From Oscheius dolichura (lineage: Eukaryota > Nematoda > Chromadorea > Rhabditida > Rhabditidae), in contig OW051494.1 in the NCBI GenBank assembly GCA_932521035.1, positions 8,604,001-8,668,000 of the forward strand: a DNA stretch of 64,000 nt, written 5' to 3'. The notes under the pieces were generated by a model. It saw nothing but the letters and a program-made list of their open reading frames with translations. It made no database searches and was not told the origin of the DNA. This document shows positions 31,478 to 42,890 of this stretch, piece by piece. Positions within the stretch are counted from its first letter, which is position 1; each line of letters starts with the position of its first letter. The position numbers and the translations under genes were made by a program.

Positions 31478-32662
31478 ATGGCGCTGGGTGATATTCCTCT
31501 CTGGGAATGGTGCTGGATGGGCTTGGCCGTTATTTCGGCTCTGATGCATTGTGCAGTCCTGGTAACAATTGTCAATGCTCGCCGGAGAAAATTCAACAGC
31601 ATTCTGAAAGCTCCCTTCTTTACAATGATTTTCATACAGGTATACAGTAACCCAGGAAAACAAATATATATCTTCAGGGAATCCACGAGCTTCTAGAACT
31701 GGGTACAACGAACGGATTCAATAGACTACGAAAATATCGGATCATTCGGTACGCTCTGGAAGTGGACAACAAAGTGGTAGAATACCAATTTTATTGGTAT
31801 TGCTTTCTGAAGAGTCTTATGTATCTTGGGCACGTGGAAATTGCGGTGAATAGACTGTCGGCTGTAACATTAACGAAATACAGGAGATATGATGAGGTAC
31901 GTTGAAAGAAAGGCGACCGCATGCCAGTTTTGTGTACTATTCCAAAGCAAACGCCTACGTTCCAGCTGTGGAATACCAAAAACATCGTCCTTCTGAACAT
32001 GTTTGGTTACATGATTTTGGCCGGACTCCGTGTAATCATATACAGAATCTTCTTCCCCGATTTGATCGTCACTACTTATGTTGTCCCCGGTTCTGATTTA
32101 TTTTCTTTTAACATGGCTCCTGGACATGTATCTGATGTAATTTATAAAACTTTTTAAAATTATATACCCCATTTTAGTTTGAAAATTCAGCAGATATTGT
32201 TCTGAGTCTGGGGACGGCTATTATTTGTATTGTGTGCTACAGTATTACGGCAGTTCTTCAAAGAAAATATGGATACAGCAGTCCCAAAGCAAAGGTTTTT
32301 ACTTTCTTCTCTAAAAAAGTAACCAACGTTCAGAGACAAGAATCAACCCTATTAAGAATCGGCCTGGTCACGTTTCTAATCCTTCTTCCCACGACCGTTC
32401 GCTCGGGTCTGGACCTTTGGGCAAGTGTAACCGGACAGAAGGACTTCCTCGCCTTTATAACTAAGTGGAAGTGAGGAATTGCCCATGTTTCTCGTTGTAA
32501 TATAATAATTACAGTATGATTCCGGCTGAGGCGATGTGCATCGTCCAGCCGTGGCTACTCCTTCTTTCTTGTCGAAGTCTTCGGGAATCGATGGTTTCCA
32601 GATCGACGACAGTTTCTACAGCAGTTACGTCAACACATTCGCATCAGAATAGCAATAAATAA
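31478..32662 (+). CDS. Serpentine chemoreceptor, tandem copy 2
   Basis: Same exon layout as copy 1: exon 1 is 31478-31639, then exons starting near 31678, 31969, 32178, 32334 and 32515. TM1 WMGLAVISALMHCAVLVTIV, TM3 EIAVNRLSAVTLTKYRRYDE and TM6 FLILLPTTVRSGLDLWASV are conserved. All frames and splice sites are intact. The C-terminus runs a little longer than in copies 1 and 3 (THSHQNSNK). A TATA-like GCATAAAATCG lies about 130 bp upstream in the shared flank. Confidence 0.84.
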
Positions 32663-32735
32663 TTATCTGTATTTTATTTTTATTTACAAGAACTTCAAAA
32701 AGAATACCAAGAGGACAGACAGGAGCGAGAAAAGT

Positions 32736-32870
32736 CTAGACTTCTTCCAATGGGTTCGTTCTCTTGGTGAAGTCATTCGGCAGCCTGTAGAACTGGCGCA
32801 GCTCTTCGATTGTCTCAGCCAAAACTAGATTGGCAATCTTCTGGGTGACGCTTTTTCTTTCCCGGTTCCC
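32736..32870 (-). pseudogene. SKP1-related 3' fragment downstream of receptor copy 2
   Basis: The minus strand reads VTQKIANLVLAETIEELRQF then YRLPNDFT, followed shortly by a stop. This matches the C-terminal exon of the intact skr genes (VTQKIANMATGKTVEELR). No N-terminal exon is found upstream, so it is a fragment. Confidence 0.75.
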
Positions 32871-33156
32871 AAAAAAAGAATGAATGATACGGTCCTTGCT
32901 TATAATTATTAAACTTCTGAAAGGGCACAACTGTCTCATAGATCAGGAAGTTTTGGTAGAAGTTTTTCGCTTTATCGTTGTCTCTCACTATGATCTTCGA
33001 ACTTCTACGGAACAGAACGTTCGCTATATTCAAATGAGAGTAAAAAATGGTTGCGAACAGCTTATGACCCAAATTTTGATCCTTTTTATCTATTTGACCC
33101 TCCATAAAAGGGCAGTTCTCGGCTGGGAGGCACTATCACTTCCGGTGCTCTTCAAA

Positions 33157-33642
33157 ATGAGACTCCTCTTCTTCCTATTGGCTCTGCCTTCTGTTTACTG
33201 TCTCATTGGGCTGACCACACTTCTCCCACCGTTGCCGACCCTCTTCCTCAGTGGAACTGCCGTAATCAAGTCTCCGTCAAGACCAAGGAACGGTTTAGAA
33301 CGGAACAGCTCGTCCTCCAATCAAGATAACGTCTGGGAGTACTGTAGAGACTGAAGACTCCATTCCCGAAGCATTCCAGCCCGGATTCAATGAAATTCAA
33401 GATCTTCTCCTTGAACTCTTCACAAATGATGGAACTGTGGAAGATGAATCAGTTCTAATGAGCAATATTACGAATATTGTCAAGGGTTGGACTCTTTATG
33501 ATACAAAAAAGAGTTCTCAATTTCAGAAAATGTGGGAAAACTAACCGGAAAGGGTGGAGAAGAAGAGGAATTTGAAAGCCTGATGGCCCAATACAGTGCC
33601 ATTGGAACAACTAATGAAGAGAAGATCTTCAACGTCTACTGA
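33157..33642 (+). CDS. Small secreted protein between receptor copies 2 and 3
   Basis: Three exons (33157-33261, 33299-33485, 33527-33642) join in phase to about 135 residues. The signal peptide is MRLLFFLLALPSVYC. After a Pro/Leu stretch comes an acidic region (VETEDSIPEAFQPGFNEIQD), then NITNIV, then a Glu-rich end. TATA-like CCATAAAAGGG lies about 55 nt upstream. A sister copy at 37524 is broken. Past the stop, another frame (STSTEPCCGGKRKF) is shared by both copies, so the 3' structure may differ from this model. The family was not recognised. Confidence 0.55.
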
Positions 33643-34019
33643 ACCTTGTTGCGGTGGGAAAAGGAAATTTCGGCAAAAAGGATTTCCTTTTCAGGGTGGG
33701 AATCTTCCCGCTGACAATATCGACAGCGTATTCAGTTTCCTGGGAATCAACGGCAGGTACTGTCGTCCCCCTGTCAACCATGTACTATCCCCTTGAAGTG
33801 TGTTATGTTTATGTTTCGAGCGTGTGTCTAGTTAGGAGATGTACTCCAGCTGCTCGCCGATGCGTAACTGCGCTCTTTGGATAAAAGCGCTGCGGCATAA
33901 AATCGTATCCCTTTTCAAAAAAAACAAAAAAAAACGTCAGTGCTATAATTCCACCTACCATGTACATCCCATGATACATATCCCTTTCAGACTCTACACT
34001 GTGTAGACTACGGAACCCC

Positions 34020-35215
34020 ATGCCGCTGGGTGATATTCCTCTCTGGGAATGGTGTTGGATGGGCTTGGCCGTTATTTCGGCTCTAATGCATTGTGCAGTC
34101 CTGGTAACAATTGTCAATGCTCGCCGGAGAAAATTCAACAGCATTCTGAAAGCTCCCTTCTTTACAATCATCTTTATACAGGTACAGTAACCTTAAACAA
34201 GTTCCAAATCTCTCAGGGAATCCACGAGCTTCTAGAACTGGGTACAACGAACGGATTCAATAGACTACGAAAATATCAGATAATTCGGTATACCCTAGAA
34301 AAAGATAACGATGTGGTCAAGTGGGAGTATTATTGGTATTGCTTTCTGAAGAGTCTTATGTATCTTGGGCATGTGGAAATTGCAGTGAATAGACTGTCGG
34401 CAGTCACTTTGACGAAATACAGGAGATATGATGAGGTAAGTTACAGTACTCCAGTTTTGTGTACGAGAGGCTACAGTATGCCAAAGAAAACGCCTATTTT
34501 CCAGTTATGGAGGACCAAAAACATCATACTCCTGAATCTTTTTGGTTACATGATTTTGGCAGGACTCCGTGCAATCATATACAGAGTCTTCTTCCCCGAT
34601 TTGATGGTCACAACCTTCGTTTCCCCTGGCTCTGTTTTATTCTCTTTTAGTATGGGTCCTGGAGATGCATTTGGTGTAATTTGTAATCCTTTTCCTGGCT
34701 AAAAACATAATTTAGTTTGAAAATTCGGCAGATATTGTTCTGAGTCTGGGCACGGCCATTATTTGTATTGTGTGCTACAGTATTACGGCAGTTCTTCAAA
34801 GAAAATATGGATACAGCAATCCGAAAACAAAGGTTTTTACCTATTTCGCGTTCTATTCCAGAAACCGGGTCTCAAAGGGAAATTAACGACCTTTTCAGAG
34901 GCAAGAAACAATCCTATTAAGAATCGGTCTAGCCACGTTTTTGATCCTTCTTCCCACGACTATTCGCTCTGGACTGGAACTTTGGGCCAGTGTGACCGAG
35001 CAGACGGACTTCCTCACCTTTATAGCTAGATGGAAGTAAGGAATTGCCCATGTTTCCCTTTATAATGTAATTAATTCAGTATGATGCCAGCTGAGGCGAT
35101 GTGCATTGTCCAGCCGTGGCTACTCCTTCTTTCTTGTCGAAGTCTCCGGGAATCGATGTTTTCCAGAGCAGCGACAGTTACCACAACGCTTACGTCAACT
35201 CATTCAACAAAATAA
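34020..35215 (+). CDS. Serpentine chemoreceptor, tandem copy 3
   Basis: Six-exon paralogue with the start MPLGDIPLWEWCWMGLAV. Exon 1 is 34020-34181; later exons start near 34218, 34508, 34719, 34902 and 35080. All helices seen in copy 1 are present and the frame is intact. The last residue of exon 3 is Gly rather than Asp. From exon 4 through exon 5 it is nearly identical to copy 1, including the intron, but exon 2 has its own changes (LEKDNDVVKWEYYW). Confidence 0.84.
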
Positions 35216-35514
35216 CAATTTATAATGATTTGTATAAACGTTTTGGTGTTTATTGGCAAATATTTGAAAAAGAATACCGTACTTACTCCATTAGAAGCCT
35301 TACCCCTCTCTCTCTCTCTCGCGGTTTTTACCCAAAATTACGTAGTATTTATTCAGCGCAACTAGAATCTCTAACAAAAATTTTTTTATAAAATTGGCCC
35401 AAAAAATGGAACAAAACCATATTTTGTGAATATTTTTAGCGCTGAAGTGCCCGCAAACAATATCGCCCCCCCCCCTCTATTACAACCAAAAATGAACTAG
35501 AAAAGTCTGGACTT

Positions 35515-35695
35515 CTATTAGTGGGAAGCGCCGCTTCAGATCAGCCTTTTCCTCGGGGCTGAGGTCATTCGGTAGCCCATAGAACTGACGCAGCTCTTCC
35601 CCTGTCTTGCCCGATGCTAGATTCGCTATCTCCTGGGTGACGATAACAATCAAACCGCGGGATATTTAGGAAATTAGCTCTATTTGTTATTTAGC
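35515..35695 (-). pseudogene. SKP1-related 3' fragment downstream of receptor copy 3
   Basis: The minus strand reads ANFLNIPR, then after a one-base frameshift IVTQEIANLASGKTGEELRQ, FYGLPNDLSPEEKADLKRRF. This is the skr terminal exon, frameshifted and without a first exon. Confidence 0.8.
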
Positions 35696-35904
35696 TGTCG
35701 TGTCCTCAGGTGCGCATCTTATCAGCGGCCCCTATAAGGTGTTTGCGTCAATTTCTAACCGCTGTTACTGCACATTAGATACGGTAGGAAATGGCTCCCA
35801 AGCCTTCGATGTCTTTGGGGTCTCAATTGAATCGGCCTGCCCTGTTTCATTAACCACCCCTGGTGATAAGGAATTTGCTTCTTATCTTTTTCGTTGTGCT
35901 CGAA

Positions 35905-37231
35905 ATGCCGCCAAAGGCTCTTGTTCTGCTCTTTTTATTTTCTTCAGCATATGCTGATTGTCCTGTCTGGGCGGTATATGACCGGCGGTTCGGCAAGTAA
36001 TCCAGTTTCAATTATGCTTAAATTTATTGTTTCTAGATGTTACGAGTTCTATACACAGCCGGCCACCTTCCTAACGGCCGAGAAAAACTGTGAATCCGAT
36101 GGAGGCAGCCTGGTCTCCATTGGGAATGCCTATGAAAACACTTTTGTTTCGGGAATCGCTGCGCAATCATATTCGGACACCTATTGGACCGGGATGAATT
36201 TATTGATGTCGACTCAATGGTCCTGGACAAGCGGGAGCAATGCCACCTATTTTAACTGGGCTCCCGACCAGCCGAACGATTCCAGCGCCTATCTGTGTGG
36301 AGCAGCCAGAACTTCTGATAACCAGTGGACGTAGGTGGTCTTTTAAAGGAACCCTTAGGGACCTAGGCGGGTTACTGTAGCAGAGAAAAATGGAACAGCG
36401 AAATTGGGGGTTTCCTAAAAAATGGGAAACACTGTTCGAAAGAGCGTACAAAATTACATTGAACAAGCTAGGTTTCAATCAATTTCTCGTTTTCTGTGAG
36501 CTTGCGTTTGCCTGATTGAGCGCAGTCGCTTCGGGACCAGTGCGCTAGCGCACAGATCCCTCAGGGTTCCTTTAATCATTTCAGATCAATGTAAAGTAAA
36601 GTCAGCGTACTGTAACGCGTTCAGAAAGGAGCTCTGCAGCACTAAAAAGCCTTACATGTGCCAGTTTGATCCCCACAACGCTGGCGTTACCCCTGGTGCG
36701 TGCCCGTGTAAGTTCAAAAGCTACTTCCTTTTTTGATACATATTGTTTAAGGGGGATACTGTCCTGGTGCTAATTATACACTGAATAATAATGCTTGTAA
36801 ATGCTATAAGGTAAAGCATTTCTATTTGTCCCGTACTATGTGACTATCCATTTCAGTACTTCTTCACCCCCATGAATTACAAAGATGCCGCAGAGACTTG
36901 TACCAATGAAGGTGCTACCCTGGCTATAGTCTTGAGCAAAGCCGAAAATTATTTTCTATCAAATTTTGCCTATAAGGTAACTTCTGCAGATAGAAATGAC
37001 CCTATGATTGGTCTCTTCTGCACGGGCACAACAACCAGCAGCTGTAGATGGATTGATGGAACTCCTCTGATCTACTCAAATTTTATGGCAGAGAACAACG
37101 ATAATGAAAGAAATGCAATATATACTTTAGATAATCTCTCCTCCTCAATTCTCCTCAATTCTTGTGGGTCAACAACTTTGCCTTCCCATTACGCCTTGAT
37201 TATTTTTTCACCCAAAAGGGATTTCCCATAG
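35905..37231 (+). CDS. C-type lectin with two lectin domains (clec copy 1)
   Basis: Secreted nematode lectin. Signal peptide MPPKALVLLFLFSSAYA, then CTLD1 (CYEFYTQPATFLTAEKNCES, GGSLVSIGNAYENTF, YWTGMNLLM, WSWTSGSNATYFNWAPDQP, CGAARTSDNQW). CTLD2 is NYKDAAETCTNEGATLAIVL, IGLFCTGTTTSSCRWIDGTP. The exon after CTLD1 uses the acceptor GCGTTCAG near 36625; an earlier acceptor leads to a stop. The intron at CTLD1's end holds a TTAA MITE (36343-36575). CTLD2 is read through a place where the sister gene at 46976 has an intron. It ends in SPKRDFP, which differs from the sister and may be altered. WND/EPN sugar-binding motifs are not obvious. Confidence 0.75.
36343..36575. mobile_element. TTAA-flanked MITE in lectin intron
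   Basis: Begins TTAAAGGAACCCTTAGGGA and ends TCCCTCAGGGTTCCTTTAA, bounded by TTAA. It contains GGTTACTGTAG near the left end, like the other family members. The orthologous introns in the two sister lectins are about 40 nt long and lack it. Confidence 0.85.
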
Positions 37232-37523
37232 GGCCTTTTATCTGCTTTTTCATGGAAAACGTCATCGAAATCATCGAAAACGCCGACGACAATGATATGT
37301 TTTTGCAGCAATCATAACATAGCCAAAAAAGAGGCAGTGAAAATGATTGACTTTTACCGTGGTCTCTCATTGTGATCTTCGAGCCTCTACGGATATTCAA
37401 ATGAGAGTAAAAAAGGGTTGCGAACAGCTTATGACCCAAATTTTGATCCTTTTTATCTATTTGACCCTTCATAAAAGGGCAGTTCTCGGCTGGGAGACAC
37501 TATCACTTCCGGTGCTCTTCAAA

Positions 37524-38050
37524 ATGAGACTCCTCTTCTTCCTATTGGCTCTGCCTTCTGTTTACTGTCTCATTGGGCTGACCACACTTCTCCCACCGTT
37601 GCCGACCCTCTTACTCAGTAGAACTGCCGTAACCAAGTCTTCGTCAAGACCAAGGAACGGTTTAGAACGGAACAGCTCGTCCTCCAATCAAGAGTACGTA
37701 TGGGAGTACTGTAGAGACTGAAGACTCCATTCCCGAAGCATTCCGGCCCGGATTCAATGAAATTCAAAACCTTCTCCTCCAGTTGTTCACGAATGACTGA
37801 ACTATGGAAGAAGAGACATCTCTGGTGAATAAAAGCACTGCTATCAAGGTGTTCCTTCAAATGAAAGAAAATAAGCCTCTATTTCAGAAAATGTGGAAAA
37901 ACTGATGAAGAGAGAAGAGCTCTATTCTTCAACGTCTACTGAACCTTGTTGCGGTGGGAAAAGGAAATTTCGGGAAAAAGGATCTCCTTCTCAGTGTGGA
38001 AATCTTCCCGTTGCTAATATCGACAACGTATTCAGTTTCCTGGGAATCAA
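37524..38050 (+). pseudogene. Broken copy of the small secreted-protein gene
   Basis: It starts like the gene at 33157 (MRLLFFLLALPSVYC, same first intron) but a nonsense codon (TGA at 37798-37800) replaces the Gly codon of the intact copy. Further on it carries a deletion of about 60 nt. The promoter region (from about 37366) is copied as well. Past the stop an open frame with CCGGKRKF and paired cysteines continues toward 38130, in a frame different from the intact gene's model. Confidence 0.65.
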
Positions 38051-38316
38051 TGACAGGTACTGTCGTCCTCCCTGTCAACCATGTACTATCCGCTTGAAGT
38101 GTGTTATGTTTATGTTTCGAGCGCGTGTCTAGTTAGGAGTTGTACCCCAGCTGCTCGCCGATGCGTAACTGCGCCCTTTTGATAAAAGCCCAGCGGAATA
38201 AAATTGTATCCCCTTTCTGCGAAAATATTAGTCATAGAAAACGTCACCTACTATAATTCCGCCTACCATGTACATCCCTTGCACATGATACACATATTCA
38301 GAGTCTACAGAACCCC

Positions 38317-39547
38317 ATGCCGCTGGGTGATATTCCTCTCTGGGAATGGTGCTGGATGGGCTTGGCCGTTATTTCGGCTCTGATGCATTGTGCAGTCCTG
38401 GTAACAATTGTCAATGCTCGCCGGAGAAAATTCAACAGCATTTTGAAAGCTCCCTTCTTTACAATCATCTTTATACAGGTACGATAACCTAGAAAACACT
38501 TCTACTCAAAATATACCCTTCAGGGAATCCACGAGCTTCTAGAACTGGGCACAACGAACGGATTCAATAGACTACGAAAATATCAGATCATTCCATATGC
38601 TCTGCAAAAGGAGAACAAAGTGGTAGAATACCAATTTTATTGGTATTGCTTTCTAAAGAGTCTTATGTATCTTGGGCATGTGGAAATTGCGGTGAATAGA
38701 CTGTCGGCTGTAACATTAACGAAATACAAGAGATATGATGAGGTACGTTGAAATAAAGGCGACATTATGCGAGCTTTGTGTACGAAGAACTCCTGCTGGC
38801 TACAGTATTCTAGAAAACAAATAAAGTCAATTTTCCAGTTATGGAAGACCAAAAACATCATCCTCCTGAATATCGTTGGTTACCTGATTTTGGCTGGGCT
38901 CCGCGTAATCATCTACAGGATCTTCTTCTCAGATTTGATCGTGACAACCTACATTTCCCCTGGCTCTGTTTATTTTTCTTTCAGTATGTCTCCTGGAGAT
39001 GCAGCTGATGTAATTTATGGAGCTTTACCCAGTTAAAAAGCTTAATTTAGTTTGAAAACTCGGCAGATATTGTTCTGAGTCTGGGTACGGGCATTATTTG
39101 TATTGTCTGCTACGGTATCACTTCGATTATTCAAAGGAAACATGGATACAGCAGTCCGCGAGCGAAGGTTTGAAAATTTTCGTGTTCTGTCCCAGAAAAC
39201 CAGGTCTTGCTGGGAAATTAACGAACTTTTCAGAAACAAGAAACAACCCTATTAAGAATCGGCCTGATCACGTTTCTGATCCTTCTTCCCACCACTATTC
39301 GCTCAGGTCTTGAATTTTGGTCAAGTGTGACCAATCAGAAGGACTTCCTCGCCTTTATAACTAGGTGGAAGTGAGGAATTGGCCATATTTCCGGTTGTTA
39401 AGTAGCAATGATTACAGTACGATTCCGGCTGAGGCGATGTGCATTGTCCAGCCGTGGCTACTCGTCCTTTCTTGTCGAACTCTCCGGGACTCAATGTTTT
39501 CCAGAACAACAACAGTTTCCACAACGCTTACGCTCTCATCAAAATAG
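38317..39547 (+). CDS. Serpentine chemoreceptor, tandem copy 4
   Basis: Six-exon paralogue, MPLGDIPLWEWCWMGLAV start. Exon 1 is 38317-38478; later exons begin near 38524, 38839, 39052, 39235 and 39418. It is the most diverged copy (YGITSIIQRKHGYSS in TM5, LIAFLIL-like TM6 region GLITFLILLPTTIRSGLEFW), but every frame and splice site is intact. A solo LTR lies 18 bp after the stop. Confidence 0.83.
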
Positions 39548-39564
39548 CTATAAATAATAATCTG

Positions 39565-39784
39565 TGTTGGGTATTAGACCCAACGATTGTTCTCGTTTGC
39601 AAGTGTTTGAATGCGCGCGTATTTAGTCAGTACTCGCGCTCCATTGAGCGTCTTGTTTCGTGTGTCCGACCTGAGTGGTCGTGTTCTGTATCATCTCTGT
39701 TTGTGCTATTACGTCAAGTTATAAATGTATATATTACAACAGAGTCCGTTGTCCTTTCTTGTCACTCACGCAAGGAATACTACA
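39565..39784. mobile_element. Solo LTR (220 bp) with ATCTG target duplication
   Basis: The sequence starts TGTTGGGTATTAGACCCAAC and ends AAGGAATACTACA, so it has TG...CA ends. It is flanked on both sides by ATCTG (39560-39564 and 39785-39789). Removing it and one ATCTG rebuilds the 3' flank seen after receptor copies 1 and 3 (TTTGGTGTTTATT). A TATAAAT box lies inside. No internal retrotransposon genes remain. The TGTTG start is common in BEL/Pao LTRs, but the class is not proven. Confidence 0.85.
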
Positions 39785-39789
39785 ATCTG

Positions 39790-40074
39790 TTTGGTGTTTA
39801 TTAGCATTTATGTTGAAAATGTAAAGAACGCTGTAGAATACTGTAGAATGGCAAACGAAGTACCCAGAAAGGCGGCAAGTGCTGCCAAAACTAGCCCAAA
39901 CGACCCATTAGCTTTAAAAGAAAATTGATTTTTATGGCAACATTTATAAAAACAGTAGAGATTTTATATGTTTAGGGCGAGTATTGCAAACTGTTAAAAT
40001 ACAAATTGAAATAAAAAAGAACACGTGACGAATATACCGGAGGTATTTGATTGGGAAGCAATCGTTTTTTTTTG
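39790..40074. other. Intergenic, no gene seen
   Basis: AT-rich gap between the receptor array and the first skr gene. It contains TACTGTAG-like motifs only. Confidence 0.4.
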
Positions 40075-40807
40075 TCATTGTTCAACCCATTCGAAGCGGA
40101 TCCTCATTTCTTCTTCCTCTTCCGGACTAAAATCATTCTCCAAGCCATAAATCACACGCAACTCCTCGACGGTCTTGCCAGTAGCCATGTTGGCGATCTT
40201 CTGTGTAACAATCTCGACTAGGCCAAGAATTTCGAGGTAGTTCGCTCCCTGAAAATATATTGGCTAGAAATGGTGGAAATCGAAAAATATGGGCAAACCA
40301 CAATGGGAGAAGGAAGGGATTGGGAAGCCGGGCGGATTGGCGCGCCCGCACCCGTAAAATCTCGGCAGCTCGGAGCTAGAGGGCGCGCACCGTACCCCCG
40401 AAAGTAAGGGCAGAAATCTCCAGGGATAAAAAAAATAAAAGAAAAAAACGTACAAGGAGTACATCCATCAACTGACTGTTGTACATGGTCAAGTATTCTT
40501 CGTCGGCCGCTGTCAGGGTGATACGCTGATCTTCATGCTCTTCCTTCGGGATGAAGACTTCATTCTTATGGGTCTCACACCACTGCATGATCTTTCCCAG
40601 GGCCCATCCATCCTCGATTCCGGTTGGAAGAGGCTCGGCACACTTGTCTTCGCCGGCATTGGAGAGATCCATATCGTTGATCAATGTCTTCAAAAGAAGA
40701 CTTTGGAAGGCGGCCTTCTCGGAGACGGGGAATTTCTGGCCATCGTTAGACATCAAGACGTAACTTCTCTCCTTCACGAGATCTCCAACAGCAGTAGGAG
40801 TTGGCAT
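40075..40807 (-). CDS. SKP1-related protein (skr), copy 1
   Basis: SKP1 family adaptor that links F-box proteins to cullin in SCF ubiquitin ligases. Two exons (40807-40454 and 40248-40075) give 175 residues. The N-terminal BTB/POZ-like fold is visible (YVLMSNDGQKFPVSEKAAFQ, LLLKTLINDM), as are WCETHKNEVFIPKEEHEDQR and the C-terminal F-box-binding part: NYLEILGLVEIVTQKIANMA, TGKTVEELRVIYGLENDFSP, FEWVEQ. Typical family length; the single intron sits at the same place in all copies here. The WCxxH and DFTPEEE-type motifs are kept, so it is probably functional. Confidence 0.92.
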
Positions 40808-41845
40808 TTTAGAAGGGATGCTAAAAAGGGAGAGAATTAGTTATTTGGAGAGACCCGCGGAGAAAAAATGAACGGGAAGAGGTAATGGGGGAGATGCTAG
40901 ATTTTTTGAGAAAGTAACGCCTGGATCGCGAGAAAAAGAGAGCCGAAAGCGGCAAAAGTAAGGGAAGATTGATCTAGGAGCTGCTGTCCCACCGTTAAAA
41001 TCGTCTCACGGCGGGAAAATCCCTATTTTAATTGAAATTTGAGCTCCTAATATTTGTACAATGGCGTTTAGATGTATAGTTTTTGTATCGATCGACAGAG
41101 GGGTACAAGAGGCCGGTGAGGATTTGCCTGGCCTTCTGGGCCACCGAAAGTTGATCTTTTTAATATTGGATCAGGAGGATTTCAGGAACAGGGCGAATAG
41201 GGTGAGAGAGGAAAGCAATAACTGTCTTGTGGAGCCATGATACCCTAATATATGAGGGCTACGAGCTGTTGTCGAGCTTTTGAGCTGCGCGACCAGGCCA
41301 GAGTCGCTCGATAATGCCGGGCGGGAAAGAACGCGCTTCGTATCGGTGCGGGAACGGCTAAAGAAGTGGCCAAGCAGAACGATATAAACTATTAGAAAAT
41401 AATAAGGGATCATTTTCCCAAATATTCTCTCCTAAAAAGCAATGCAAGAACGATTTGAAACGCATAAAATGAAATAGAACAAGGAGGCAAGCCGTCACAG
41501 CCTATCAAGCGCAAAGTAAACATTGTCTCGCCTGCGAATCAAGGAAAATTGTAAGGAGGTCAAAAGGGGCAATGACTCTTGGAAAAGGGGAAAGGTTGTG
41601 CGTTTATGGTGGAAACGTTCAGCTTAGAGGGACAGACCCGGGGCTAGACTAGAGTAAACAGCTGGCATTCATGGTCGCGCTGTTTACGGGGAATTTGTGC
41701 AGCCGATGTAGGACTAATGCTCTTGTAACTATTATCTGCTCTCTATTCTGATTAAGTCAAGCAGTTCTGACCATGTTTAGTTGGTTTTAAACCATTCTCG
41801 GGGTCTAGCCGTCGATCAGCTGATCAGCTCCCGGGAGCTACTCAA
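40808..41845. other. Intergenic, no gene seen
   Basis: It holds the 5' flank of skr copy 1 and AT-rich sequence. A minus-strand open frame at 41413-41171 begins with a hydrophobic stretch and contains TKR, but lacks splice or family support. Confidence 0.4.
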
Positions 41846-42195
41846 GTGCACCCCCTTCTCCTGAAAGAAACGGTACATTTCTCGGAAATCTTTGTCTCTC
41901 GCCATGTAGACTTCGTCAGCCGGGCTGAGGGTGATGCGTTGATCTTCGGCGAACACTCTCCCTCACCATGAAAAACTTACCACGGTGAAGGAGAATGTTG
42001 ACCTTGATCTTCATCCGCTCCTTTTGGCCGGAAGATCTCTCCCTTGTGGGCTTCACAGTAAGCGACGATTTTAGCCAGCATTCAAGAATTTTCTATTGGA
42101 TTGTTCTCATTCTCGGTAGTGATTTCGTCATTCTTGATCATGTGGCGAAGGAGCCACGAGCCAGTATTTCTTTGCATCGGAAGTGACTTCAGTCA
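41846..42195 (-). pseudogene. skr pseudogene
   Basis: The minus strand has scattered skr pieces in different frames: LLRHMIKNDEITTENENNPI then a stop, LAKIVAYCEAHKGEIFRP, and later EDQRITLSPADEVYMARDK. The codons for EDQ appear twice around an inserted segment, and part of the N-terminal fold is missing. An AG acceptor just before the ATG is kept. It is clearly disabled. Confidence 0.85.
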
Positions 42196-42319
42196 TTATT
42201 GCTGAAACAAGAGAATGAGATATGGAAGAATTAGTCTGTAGAAAATCAGAAGAGGATGGGTAAAAATGGAGCAAACGAAGAAAACCATACAGAGGAGAAA
42301 AGAAGACGCGAATCCCCGT

Positions 42320-42552
42320 AAAAAAAACACTGATGACTGTTCTGATGACCCATGAGAACCTCTGAGAACAAGAGGGCCGCCGTTGGCTCCTCTCCAAAAC
42401 GGGTCGCTCCCGCCAATGATACCGCCATATGGCCCGGCGGGAAAGGGCAACACGAACAACACGTTCAAACTTTCGGGGCCATAAACACGTCATGATAGTT
42501 TTGAAATGTTTGAGAAAGAGGGATCAAGCAGGGACTGACAAGCCATATGGCA
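42320..42552 (-). repeat. skr-upstream module, copy 1 (of three)
   Basis: Contains a conserved minus-strand open stretch reading VLPFPAGPYGGIIGGSDPFW, then GANGGPL. CCATATGG occurs twice (42425 and 42543). It lies just upstream of the skr pseudogene. The same module occurs at about 43850-44095 and 44290-44475. Confidence 0.7.
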
Positions 42553-42890
42553 CGGAGTGGAGAAGACGCGCGCGCTCCCTGTTTTCGAATATGATCAACG
42601 TAAACAGATCGAGATGTGGAATTCTCTCGGCGGGGATAAGTTATCTCCATTCCCTGTCCAGCTTGTGGAACAGTCGTTGTTTCCCCATTTTCCACAAAAA
42701 ACAGTAATAACAATGTCATTTATCTGTACAGTCGGAGGGGCAATCAATAAAAAAGAAGATAAAGCTCGAAGAGAGGGAGAGAGGATGGGTAACGGCATAA
42801 TATCAGAAAGGAAGAAAGGGCGGGGGTGAAGATCGAAATTAGGACCAAAAAGAGGAACAACTTAGAAGAGAGGAAACGGGATGGAGGGTG

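Noticed and set aside
41171..41413. Neuropeptide precursor on the minus strand
   Set aside because: A hydrophobic start and one TKR site are not enough; there are no repeated peptides, amidation sites or splice support.
42420..42550. CCATATGG as CArG (SRF) sites
   Set aside because: A CArG box needs six A/T bases between CC and GG; here there are only four.
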